Shown: piece by piece, positions 10,479 to 19,508 of the stretch | How the letters are laid out: each line of letters begins with the position of its first letter | Numbering within the stretch: position 1 is the stretch's first letter | Source: Paramacrobiotus richtersi | Lineage: Eukaryota; Tardigrada; Eutardigrada; Parachela; Macrobiotidae | Assembly: GCA_034698045.1 (NCBI GenBank) | Contig: JAQGAU010001228.1 | Location: 1 to 20,450 of the forward strand | Length of the DNA stretch: 20,450 bases | Direction: 5' to 3' | Position numbers and translations under genes: made by a program | The notes under the pieces: model-generated | Told to the model about the DNA's origin: nothing | The model's input: the letters and a program-made list of their open reading frames with translations, nothing else | Databases searched by the model: none

Positions 10479-11566
10479 ATGCTCCCGTGTATTAATGTCT
10501 ATGCTGTAACTGTGATGATGGGAGTGATGACCTTTCTGCTTTCCCGCCCGGCGACTGGCAAACCGGCCACCACGGCGAGTCCGCTGCAGCATGCCGCTAA
10601 GGCCAGGATGGCCAGATGTATCGGTACGTGGGTATAATTAGTTGTTTCAAGTTTTCCATGTCTGTACTGGTACAATCTACAATCGCACGCAAAACCAGTG
10701 TATACCCAGGCTCCTTAGTTCGTTAACAGACTTTTTATAGAAAGTTAAAATTACTTATGTTCCTCGGTAAATTATTAAACTTACAATTTTTAGTGAGTAA
10801 ATTTTCTGTACATTCTTGTACTTTTGACTATAGATTTCACTATCAATATATTGATGGATTTACGCAGAGAATTGCAAATCCCGTTCGATCTCGCGGTAGC
10901 CAAGTCCTACGTAGTAAATTAATGTTGATAAAGCTTTTCTAAACGGTCACCCAAGCATTTACCGGACCCGACGTAGATTAGCTTCCGAGATTAAATGGGA
11001 TCGAAAGTTTTCTACGGGCAAATATGAACGTATAGGCGTTACATTTATCGGTAGATCTAGCTCCTAGTAAGGAACATGACTTCCGTAGTAATTATTAGCG
11101 CCCGCACTGTTACATCGCCTTGCCACTAAAGTTTTAATGTTAACTAAAAAGTATCATATAATAATTATTATATCCCTTTCTTGCCCAGAAAACCACTGGC
11201 ACGCCACTGTGTAGCGGACAATTATGTATTTTATACCCATATATTCCACGCCTCACTCCTTAATCAAATATACAATAAATGCACTGTACTGTACGTACCC
11301 ATACAAGGAAATGAGCGTAGTTATGTTTAGTGGAATGCGCCCAGTGTCAGGATCTGCTGGGAGCGCGCTTCGATCACCGCCTGTGCAGTAAGGAGTGTCT
11401 GGAGCGGAAGGGTCTCAACGCGCCCGACTGTACCAACCCCGCGGCGATACGACGCTACCTTATCGACGGCGCCACCGAAGCTATGCCCGATGCGGCCGTT
11501 GCCGGTGCCCGTCGCCTGATGCTGAACAGCGCCACACACCGCCATGCGGCGCCCAAGTCCGGCTAG
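10479..11566 (+). CDS. Eh: Eclosion hormone precursor (126 aa, two exons)
   Basis: Exon 1 is 10479-10623 and exon 2 is 11331-11566, joined in phase 1 across a 707-bp GT-AG intron. An in-frame TAA at 10473-10475 fixes the ATG. Residues 5-21 form a signal-peptide core (VYAVTVMMGVMTFLL), with likely cleavage near ATG/K28. The mature region has six cysteines at 47, 51, 54, 67, 71 and 82. The gaps of 4, 3, 13, 4 and 11 are identical to those I recall for Manduca eclosion hormone. The motif CI.xCAQC...LGxxF...LC...C...KG...PxC....I..(F/Y)L is also kept. In insects this peptide, released by neurosecretory cells, acts through a membrane guanylate cyclase to trigger the ecdysis programme. The intron splits the domain right after the first cysteine. 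Unusually, about 33 residues (94-126) extend past the normal C-terminus. The family call is strong; the splice model is inferred. Confidence 0.88.
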
Positions 11567-11782
11567 GAAATGGCGTCGCAACGTACGAAGAACCGGACGA
11601 CATGACGGGAAAACGATGATAGTGCAGCTGCTACAGCTCATGCATAGGATATGAGCGGTTACCGCGTAACTTTCTGCGAAAGTGTCACGGGGTAGAGTAC
11701 GATGACTGGGTGATGTTGTGACGTTGGATATGTACACCATTCCTCGCTGTGTGACCTGCCATTATCGGGAATAATTCATGAC

Positions 11783-11788
11783 AATAAA
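11783..11788 (+). promoter_or_regulatory. Poly(A) signal of the eclosion hormone gene
   Basis: AATAAA lies 217 bases after the TAG stop of the eclosion hormone gene. An earlier AATAAA at about 11274 falls inside its intron. Confidence 0.55.
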
Positions 11789-12697
11789 ACACGTTGAACT
11801 GCCGTTATTCGTCGTATCCTACCGGCTGCAATCTCCGTATGAGTAGATGTATCAAATATGTAACAGTGGTCTGTAGTAAGTAATCCCCGGCGTTCGTTCT
11901 ACTACGTAAATAGACGTTCACTGAAAGTCCATCTGTACAGGGGTACAGTCAACGAAACTAGGTAAATGGTTATAATAATAATTAGGATTTATTGTCAGTG
12001 CTACGGGGCACGGCCCCCTTTCGGCAACAGACAGGATCTTCACTTCCGAAGAAGACAACAACTCGGTAACAGGGACACAAGAGAGTGAAATAACAATGAA
12101 CTCATAGAGTGAGGACATACTTAGTTGCAGTGTTATACTGTCTGCATTTGCTAAAAGGAAAACTAATATCTCTAATTAAAGTTCTGCAAACAAAAACAGG
12201 TGCTTTTCCGTCCATGTCAGGTCCATCCAAGAAACGTCATCCAACGCATTACGAAAGCTGTTTAGCGATCGGTACGCATTATGTGGGAGTTCCAGTTCGT
12301 TCCATAAGGCAGTGATGCGTTCGATGGTAGATCCGCAGGCACAGGGAACGGTCACTCCACAGGTTACAGGTTACTGAAGTGAACCTACTTTTCTTGGATA
12401 CAGTACAACAACATGTACCGGTAAGACTTAGTTATGTACTGTATTCGTGATCGGTGCACAATTCTCACCACGAACCACGACTCATCACCATGCTGAAATC
12501 ATAACGTGCAAATTGTTACTTATAAATTAGATCAAGCACTTAATTCATTATCGTACTCGTTTAAACTTTAAACATATCCGGTGTACAAAGATCACGTGAA
12601 ATGATGATGATGAAAAATAATGACGTCACTATTTCCTGCAAAACAACTGTACAGTTTTTGTGTACTAACAATAAGAACTAACATGTGCTCTTGCAAT

Positions 12698-12705
12698 TAT
12701 AAATA
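12698..12705 (+). promoter_or_regulatory. Putative TATA box for the phospholipase D gene
   Basis: TATAAATA would place initiation near 12725-12735. A consensus donor (GTATGT at 12858) and an acceptor (CTGCAG ending at 13043) would then remove 12858-13043 as a leader intron, putting the ATG at 13046 two bases into the next exon. This also removes an upstream ATG at 12966. The leader model is inferred. Confidence 0.4.
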
Positions 12706-13045
12706 TCCAACACAATAATATTCAGATGGCGTTCGATTGTTCAGAAAATCCACGCACTACCCCATCTTGTACAAATCTGTACGAAACGTACAACAACTAC
12801 AGCACTGATCCGCGACCTGTCATATCTGCGCGCCTTATGATGCCTGTTATCTTGTACGTATGTAACTGTAGCTTTTGTACCCACGTACGATATTTAGCTC
12901 TGTGGATTCATAATAATATTAAAATATCCAGAAAATTGATATAGGTAGCTGCAGTACAAGTACGAATGTTGACAGTGTTGATAACATTAGTTTTCAATCT
13001 TGCTGACAACAAGTCAGCCAGTTTGTGCGATATTTGCCTGCAGGA

Positions 13046-13700
13046 ATGCCCCCATATTGGATGCGAAACGATGAAGTGTCCGATACGCGACGCTCACACA
13101 CCACCTCCGTCCCCTTCATCATCGCCACCAATGACGACGACGAGGCGTGCCAGTGGCCTGCGGCCAATGAAGACACGGAGGAACGCAACGACGATGTTTA
13201 TCCCGCTGAAACCCCCATCCTGGAGCAGCGGAGTTCCATCCAGCCGCCCCCTTACCGGAGATCAAGTTCCCTCAAAGGTCAACAGCCTCTCAAGCTCTCC
13301 GCAGGGGATTACGTCAGGAAGAGCAGTTTCCCCACTCAAAGGTCACTGGTACGCGCGTCCACTCGTCAGCAGTCAGCCAGAGGCGATTTTGATCTCTTCC
13401 ACGTTCCTCCCGTTAAACTTTCCCAGACAGTAGAGAAAAAGGAGAGTGTTCGTGTTTCCCAGGGTTTTGCAGAGGCGGCGGTTCCCGCGGCTCGGGAATC
13501 TGTGAAGAAGAGTGCGGCGAAGAAGAAGACGTCAGTAACGAAGGAGGACCTTCAGGTTCTCAGAAATGTCCAGCAGGATAAGGAGATTTTAGATATTCCG
13601 GATATTCCGCTGAAGCATAGTTCTCAGTCGCTGATGTTCCTTCCTGAGCACCTAAGAACTAGGGACACGAAAACTGAACCATCTGGAACGTGCCCTTTGC
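13046..13700 (+). other. Pld: PLD exon 1: disordered N-terminal extension (residues 1-218)
   Basis: An ATG at 13046 opens a 655-base frame ending at a strong donor (C|GTAAGT). An in-frame TGA at 13004-13006 excludes a longer start without splicing. The region is polar, with acidic (NDDDEA, EDTEERNDD), proline/serine and lysine-rich (SVKKSAAKKKTSV) segments and no fold I recognise. It is linked to the PX exon because it ends in phase 1 and the PX exon starts with the two bases needed. Vertebrate PLD1/2 have shorter N-terminal leaders before PX, so this would be a lineage-specific extension. It could instead belong to a separate upstream gene. Confidence 0.6.
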
Positions 13701-16700
13701 GTAAGTTATTTTTAACGCTTCTCGGTCAATTTTCTTCAAAAGAAGCGAAGTTAATAATTTCTGTGTATTGTCATAAGTATCGATGAAACCACAACAATCG
13801 CGCACCTGTAAACATTGCATCAGCATCCGTTAGGATTTCTAAAAACAAGAACATCAATTTATAAATGTTTAAACACATTTCTTCTCGAATAACTCGGCCT
13901 TTCATCCGAATTTCTTGAAACTTTCGTGATAAATGCACATACAGTATGTATGATGATCGTTCTGAACCAATTTCAGCCCGGAAGTATGCTTTTGAATTTT
14001 TTAACTGAATTTCAAACATTCTAAAATTCATTTGAAAATTTCAGCTCTCGGCTGAGATTGGTTCAGAACGATCATCATATATACAATAAATACTTACATT
14101 TCTCCTGAAAGTTTCAAGAAGTTTGCACGAAACGCTGTGTTATTAAACAATCTGTCCCAATTAGCACGCGAAGGAGCAGTTATACCCAAAATCAAACTAG
14201 CATTACCGCGCATAATTTCCCCGCTAAAATGCCGAAACAAAAAACTGTCCTTTACTGCTTTCTTATTCAGTTAATTATTGTGCAGCTTCAACAGCCACAC
14301 TACCATACAGCTATGTCTACGTCAACAAACGGCCTCTTCCGGATCCCAAATGCATAGTCTTTATTCCCAGCGAGCCGGTCGAGGTCACCGTTCTTGATGC
14401 CTTTAAACTGGATCTGCTAGGACAAGAAACGGATTTTTATACGTAAAGACACACTAACAGCACCATAAACTGGACTTTCTTGTAATCTCTGTTGTTCTAC
14501 TTGCAGTTATGCGCTAAAATTTAAAAATGGCCAACATGAATGGTATCTTCGCAAAACAATGGAACAGTGGAAGAAGCTGCATGAAGAACTGAAAATCTTG
14601 CAGAGTAAATTGTCATCCGATATCAACCAATTGTTACCGTGAGTATGAAGTACAGTTCATTGACAAACTCGCAACCGGTGCCGGAAAAAAACTGTAAATG
14701 ATTACAACTCCAGATTTTATAGTACATTAGTGCACAAACAGATTATCAGTTTACCGCATGTTTAACTACTGTTTTAGTGGTTTTGTGGTGAAGGCCTCGC
14801 AGAGTCGTGGTGACGACGCGAACGTGGCTCGATTTCATGATGCCAAGGACAAGGCCCTCACACCGCAGCAAATTCCCCAAATCATGGTTTGTCCGGTTGC
14901 CTTCATATATTTCTGAATCTACTTGGCTGTAATTGATTCTGTATAGGAATCTTTGTCCACGTATTTGAAATATATCGCGGGAAACAGTCTATGTTCAAGT
15001 CATCCAGCCGTTGTAAGTGACCACATGTGTGAAATGAAAGAAAGGTCAAAATATCAAAATATATCAGCTGGAAACTTGTGATTTCCATAGAAAATGTTTA
15101 TGGAAGTGAGTCCGTACGCCTTGATCGGGGCATTGGGAATGAAGATGAAAGAAGGCTACGTGTTGTGGCGCGTGTCCGATGTGCCACCACAACCGTTTCC
15201 GGTGAAGAATTTGTGCGGATGGCTTGTGCAAGGTGTTGATTGGGTTGAAATGTACATTGACAGCATTAGTATTATTCATAATTCGAACGATAGTATGCTT
15301 GTTGTCTACCAATTAGGTGGCTGGTGGTAAAAGAAACCTGCGTTTTCCTCGTCAATCCATACACTTCGGAAATTGCTCAGGTTCTGTTAGCCGACCGGCA
15401 CTTTTCCCTGGAAGAAGGTTTGCTCGCCACCGGCGAACAGTATGGTCTCTTTGTGCGCAATTCGAAACGGTGAACTGCAATAAGTGTAAAACATGCAGCG
15501 CGAGTAAATATTACTTTGGTATATACAGATTAATGGCACTGAAATGTCGCGATCAGACGCAGCTGGAAGAGTTCGTAATGGAGATGACCTTTGTTCAGCA
15601 TGTTGGCGCCAAGGCCTACACGCTGGTTAACCTGTGCGGGGCGTTTGCTCCTGTACGACATAGCTGCTGGGCCAAATGGTACGCGGTTTGTCAGAGAATT
15701 CCTTGACAATCTGTTATGCGCCTCTTTATCGTAGGCTGGTCGAAGGAAGTGTGTACTACGAAGCGGTTCTGGAAGCTCTGTTAATGGCCAAAGAGGATAT
15801 CTTTATCGCCGATTATTGGTACAGTATGTGCGCCGTAATGACCTACACTGCTTACAACCGACAAATGCTACAGAGGTTGTCGGAAGGTCACTGGGCCTTG
15901 TAAACTTAGGTTGATGACCGACCTGTACTTGCGCCGCAGCCCCCCTCACAAAGACGTTAGAGATCGGCTGGACAATGTGCTGGCTCAGAAGGCCGCCGAA
16001 GGAGTCCACATTTTCATCCTGTTGTGCTCGCAAAACAAGCTGCAAGATATGGATGCCGCTGTTTTCAACGGACTGCGCCACAATCTTCAGGGTTTGAGTC
16101 CATCGGGTTGCATTCAGGTACAACAGTTTTCACATAATGACGACATGCATCTTTGGCGACCGAATGTTGTTTGCGTATGGTGCTGTAAATTGTATTTGAC
16201 CCTTCTGCGTTCCGATTCAGGTGATGTATAGTGCGCCCGACGACGACAGTCCATGGATTCATAACGAAAAACTTGTCGTTGTCGATCAGGCGAGAGCGCT
16301 TGTTGGAAACGTCAGGTAGTTACATAGAGAAGACGAAGAAAACCTCTTCCGCGTGAGTTTACGGACTCTTACTTACAGTGTTTCCTTTGACCAATCAGAT
16401 ACGCCTGAACATCGGTGAGCTCAAACAAACCACCATCTTGTTTTTGTTGACCGGACCTCAGCTGTTTCTCATTTATACTTCTGAAATCATTAGTTTAGTA
16501 CAGCCTAGAGAATCGAAGAGGTCACGGACGATTAAAGATTCCTTAGAGCTCGTTAAACTGCCACGTAGTCAGATTATCACGAGCGATCCATTCCTCCGCT
16601 CCAGTGTTCAAGTCGAACCGGTAGGGTGTTAAAAACAGCCAAAGTCTTAATGCGTTGGATATACGTAATGTTGATTGTATCGGAATTAAGCCCAATTCAA

Positions 16701-19508
16701 TCAGCCAAAAGGGAGTGTCGATGGAAGCCAGAGTTTCCCGCCTTGCTGATGGTACATCCCGCAGCAAAGTTCCGGTAAGATAAGCATCGTCTGATTGGAT
16801 ACTCTGGCTTCCCGCTGATTAGACTGTGGTAAACTATAATTAATGTCTCTGTTATTAGAGCGATGTCTGTCCGCTTCCGGTCAAGAGGTAGACACAAAAG
16901 GCAACATACTGAGTTACTGGTTTAAAAATGTTGCTGTTGGTTGAAGGGAGATCTCCCTTCAACCAACAGCAACATTTTTAAACCATCGAAACTCTAGAGT
17001 TTAAATGCAGTCAGAATGCTACCGCGCTCTTCCATCAAACTCCCGGTAACTGCTTCGGAAGAGTCTCTGGCTAAAACAGACAACGCTGCTTGGGACGAAA
17101 AGGTACTGTAGAGTATACCGTGTATGTGACATCATTGAATTATTTTGCATTGTTTAGGAATTTCTTAACCGAAACTCCATTACAGCCGATAACACTGCGT
17201 CCGTAGCCGGTTCGTACGCGTAAAGAATAGTTGAGGACTAAACTGCTATATGTGATTTGTTGCTAGCCGAGTTACCGATGCAAATTCCCCGTGCAGCATA
17301 CCACAGTAGCGGTGTCTGCATGGTTGGCGATGTCGTCAAAGATTTAGCACGCCACTTTATAGAAAGATGGAACTACACCAAGGTCAGTTACCCATGATCT
17401 ATCCATCAACAAATCATTCACTTAAGCTTGTTTCTCATGTGGTGACATTGCGTGCCATCCACAGACTCGGAACGCTAAGGAACACGGTGCATATCGCTTC
17501 CTTATCCCTAAGCTCAAGGTCGCCAGTGCAGATGCCGGGGAACTGGAACAGGACAACTTTCTTCAGTGCCGCATCCAGGTTATACTGTTAGCTGCCTGTT
17601 GTTGTACAGAGTAACTTTTAGCGGGTGACGTTTAGGCGGTACGCAGTTTGGGACAGTGGTCAGGTGGATATGCCGTTGCGGAGGACTCCATACACCAAAC
17701 CCTAGTCAGACTTATCGCACAATCACAGCACTTTGTTTACATAGAAGTTAGTACGTACGCGTACAGAAACACATGTACAATACGACAAACTGACCTCACC
17801 TGCAGACAGAAACTTTCATTTCTCTGGGATCGGATAACGGTCACTCCACGAACCTCATCAACCGGGCGTTGTGCCAGCGCATTGTAGCTGCATACAAGTA
17901 AGCGGGTGAGAGTCTATACAATGCGGTACTAAGTGAAACCTTTGCGGATGAATAGAGCGAAAGATACGTATCGCGTGTATATTATCCTACCGCTACTTCC
18001 GGTACTGGACGGCGCGGCCGGTGCCCAGCTCTTCAACAACAGTATCGTGCAGTCGGTCATGGCCTGGACCTACCAGTCAATTTCCCGTGGTGCACACTCG
18101 CTCATCGTGCAACTGAGCCAATACAGTACGTAAACGTAAAGAACCCGCTGTTAACTTACAGTTTTGTATATCGATTATCTTCGAATTAGTGATGCGATGT
18201 CTATTTGTGGTTGTAGTGCCGTTGACGGTTATTTCGCAGTACATTTGTTTTTTTGGATTGAGAAAGTACGAAGAAAGCGACAGCAAGCCGGTAAATTGCA
18301 CTGCTTTGCTTTATGATTAATTCATACAGCTGGTTCGATTCAACCTCATTTTACGCAGTTAGTTAGGCGTAGTAAATTAGGTGCGTTTACCGGTAGATGA
18401 CGGAAATGATCCATAATCATTCGGAAGTTGTCGTTGTGGATGACAGGATCGCGCTCATCGGATCGGCCAGCTTATGGTCAGTTGACCTGCTTTATCAGCT
18501 TGTTTCGAAATATCCTTTAATTTATCTATGCGACTTATAAAATATATCCTCAGCACAGCCTGCTTGCATATTATATACTTACAACGTGGTACTCCCGTGT
18601 TTTTCTACCGGTTGTTTTATTTAGTGATCGCAGTCTACTGGGATCGCGAAACAGTGAATTAGGCTGCGTAATCGAAGGTATGTCCGTCACCATATCTATC
18701 CGAGAGTCGTAAGGATAGCGCTACTATATTTTGCAAAACCATAAACACTGAAAAATGGACCGATTGCAGACGACAACTACATCAGCAGTACGTTGAACGG
18801 ACGGCCATGGCAGGCCGGAGCGTTTTGCACCGCTTTACGCTGGAGACTAATGTCGTACGTGTAATGTACCTTAATCATATGATATACATAGTTAACCATG
18901 CAAAACTGTATATACCAGTGAACATTTGGGACTAATGGCAACACCACCCGGCAACGAAACGGACCGGGAAATGGTACGGGATCCCGTGGCGGACACCTTC
19001 TGGAGGGACGTCTGGTTGAAGACGGCTCAACGAAACACCTACATCTACGAAGAGGTAAGAATGATGTGCTGCTGTACATGACAAACACCGTTACTAACTA
19101 TTTAATTCAACCAAAACCGATTGATTAGTAATTACACGATCAATACTTTAGTTTATCATACATCCGACACTCTTATAGCACTCTAATCACTAGTCAGCAC
19201 TAATATCTGCATAAGATGTCCGTGGGAGATGACTTTGAGAGAGAACAACAACCAGCTGATTAGTGGCACGTTTGACGCAGGTGTTTGGCTGTTTACCTTC
19301 GGAGGAGGTAAGCACATTCGCCGAGCTGGAGCAGCGGCCGTTCCAGGAAGTCCTCATCACGCGCGACGCGGAGGCTGCGCGCCACCAATTGACCGGGATT
19401 CGCGGCCAATTAGTGCTGTATCCACACGGCTTCCTCCGCAATGAACCGCATCTCGGTGCGGCCGTCTTCTCCTCGCAAGGGGTCATGTCCAGCACTCTCT
19501 GGACATAA
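13046..19508 (+). CDS. Pld: PX-PH phospholipase D (PLD1/2 type) with altered catalytic motifs, 28 exons, about 1214 aa
   Basis: Active PLD1/2 enzymes hydrolyse phosphatidylcholine to phosphatidic acid and choline at cell membranes, guided by PX and PH domains. My model has 28 coding exons (coordinates in the part-by-part entries), 3645 bases in all, every junction GT-AG and in phase, no internal stop. Order: disordered N-terminus (1-218), PX (about 249-373), PH (374-505), first catalytic half with motif 1 (about 526-670), a linker, second half with motif 2 (about 790-1140), and a conserved C-terminal region ending in Thr as in vertebrate PLD1/2. Landmark matches to PLD1 include AKW...YEAVLEAL, DLARHFIERWNYTK, YRVYIILPLLP, GSASL and CLPSEEV. 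Motif 1 has Asn for the catalytic His (residue 640) and motif 2 has Glu for Lys (residue 1031). The intact frame argues for a functional pseudoenzyme, not a pseudogene. Least certain are the exon 1 join and exons 14-16. Confidence 0.82.
13888..14144. mobile_element. Fold-back (MITE-like) element inside the first coding intron of PLD
   Basis: Arms of about 91-95 bases (13888-13978 and 14050-14144) are inverted copies around a loop of about 70 bases. The inner 29 bases of the arms (13950-13978 against 14050-14078) differ at one position. Farther out, TTCTTGAAACTTTC and AATAAC match with some differences and small gaps. It sits wholly within intron 13701-14285. No coding capacity or clear target-site duplication was found. 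Best read as a non-autonomous inverted-repeat element or a structured intronic hairpin. Confidence 0.65.
14286..15012 (+). other. Pld: PLD exons 2-5: PX domain
   Basis: Exons 14286-14442, 14507-14638, 14778-14886 and 14947-15012. The translated stretch carries the PX pattern: a beta strand (PVEVTVLDAF), FYTYALKFKNGQHEWYLRKT aligning with PLD1 LYTIELKHGEFTWQVKRK, then WKKLHEEL matching FQEFHREL, and finally ESLSTYLKYI aligning with the helix of PLD1 around LEDYLTKIL. PX domains bind phosphoinositides. The usual aromatic in the RxFxxF-type segment is Trp here (W292). The final helix is followed by the boundary with PH. Confidence 0.75.
15091..15678 (+). other. Pld: PLD exons 6-8: PH domain and entry to the catalytic core
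   Basis: Exons 15091-15251, 15317-15469 and 15529-15678. Splicing AT|G restores WVEMWLVVKE, which aligns with PLD1 WSKRWLIVKD; the unspliced frame would run on through intron sequence to a stop. YGLFVRNSKR, then LMALKCRDQTQLEEF, match the last strands and helix of the PLD1 PH domain. Exon 8 ends AAATG|GT, and joining to 15735 gives AKWLVEG, the PLD1 AKWYVNA position, with exact length conservation. Confidence 0.75.
15735..16620 (+). other. Pld: PLD exons 9-13: first catalytic half
   Basis: Exons 15735-15818, 15910-16117, 16221-16315, 16379-16414 and 16494-16620. They encode YYEAVLEALLMAKEDIFIAD, YLRRSP, RLDNVLAQKAAEGVHIFILL and the first HKD-type motif. The 36-base exon 12 restores SFDQSDTPEHRL, collinear in length with PLD1 YGRWDDNEHRL. 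The HKD neighbour GG of PLD1 (VGGIDL) reads VGNVSV. Exon 13 begins the variable loop that separates the two catalytic halves. Confidence 0.75.
16263..16286 (+). other. Pld: Altered HKD motif 1 (Asn replaces catalytic His)
   Basis: The frame reads W-I-H-N-E-K-L-V-V-V-D-Q where PLD1 reads W-A-H-H-E-K-L-V-I-I-D-Q. Residue 640 (AAC, 16263-16265) is Asn in place of the nucleophile or acid/base His; Lys 642 and Asp 647 remain. A His is present one position earlier (639), as in PLD1, but it is not in HxK register. Confidence 0.85.
16691..17209 (+). other. Pld: PLD exons 14-17: variable inter-catalytic linker
   Basis: Best model: exons 16691-16774, 16859-16887, 17015-17102 and 17158-17209. Phases agree (0,2,0,1), but the protein (KGVSMEARVSRLADG, then SDVCPLPVKR, then MLPRSSIKLPV, then EFLNRNSITADN) has no alignable homologue, as expected for this loop in PLD1/2. 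The 29-base exon 15 is the least secure; alternatives are a 21-base version ending at 16879, or different acceptors between 16999 and 17011. Confidence 0.45.
16918..16985. repeat. Perfect 68-bp palindrome in a PLD intron
   Basis: The 34 bases at 16918-16951 are followed directly by their exact reverse complement at 16952-16985, with no spacer and an AGATCT centre. Base pairing stops at C16917/T16986. It lies in the intron between exons 15 and 16. It may be a small fold-back insertion, a hairpin RNA source, or an artefact of sequencing or assembly (fold-back chimera). Confidence 0.95.
17267..18854 (+). other. Pld: PLD exons 18-26: second catalytic half
   Basis: Exons 17267-17382, 17465-17578, 17636-17746, 17806-17897, 17956-18125, 18217-18290, 18397-18476, 18625-18677 and 18770-18854. 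Landmarks against PLD1: VVKDLARHFIERWNYTK; AYRFLIPK; WSGGYAVAEDSIHQTLVRLI; FVYIETETFIS; YRVYIILPLLP; FFGLRK; the second HKD-type motif; LCDRSLLGSRNSELGCVIE; NGRPWQAGAFCTALRWRLMS. All introns are 58-148 bases and every phase matches. Confidence 0.82.
18418..18441 (+). other. Pld: Altered HKD motif 2 (Glu replaces catalytic Lys)
   Basis: The frame reads H-S-E-V-V-V-V-D-D where PLD1 reads H-S-K-L-L-I-A-D-D. His 1029 and Asp 1036 remain; residue 1031 (GAA, 18424-18426) is Glu in place of Lys. The nearby GSANIN of PLD1 reads GSASLC. Confidence 0.85.
18919..19508 (+). other. Pld: PLD exons 27-28: conserved C-terminal region and stop
   Basis: Exons 18919-19054 and 19281-19508. They encode VRDPVADTFWRDVWLKTAQ, TYIYEEVFGCLPSEEVSTF and a tail with IRGQLVLYPHGFL, ending TLWT. 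PLD1 has DPVSDKFFKEVWVSTAARN, VFRCLPNDEV, IRGFLVQFPFYFL and a VWT end. This C-terminus is needed for activity in vertebrate PLD1/2, so its retention beside altered HKD motifs is notable. No AATAAA was seen soon after the TAA. Confidence 0.85.

Larger units (their letters stand above)
11567..13045. other. Intergenic region and probable promoter/5' leader of the phospholipase D gene
   Basis: Contains the eclosion hormone 3' UTR, then AT-rich sequence with no recognised gene. A TGACGTCA (CRE-type) site lies at 12621-12628 and a TATAAATA at 12698-12705. Short frames at 12109-12315 and 12726-12944 show no known domain. Confidence 0.45.

Noticed and set aside
12726-12944. Frame of 72 codons starting ATGGCGTTC
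   Set aside because: It starts at about the predicted transcription start, has no known domain, and neither donor in it (phase 0 or 2) joins to the PLD frame. It may be leader sequence.
14230-14349. ATG with hydrophobic start (MPKQKTVLYCFLIQLIIVQ) considered as a signal peptide for PLD
   Set aside because: It is out of frame with the PX exon and reaches a stop; the CTGTGCAG-type acceptor at 14285 in phase 1 fits exon 1 instead.
15679-15685. Later donor for PLD exon 8 (GCG|GTTTGT)
   Set aside because: Phase does not fit the next exon. The AAATG|GTACGC donor restores exact PLD1 length.
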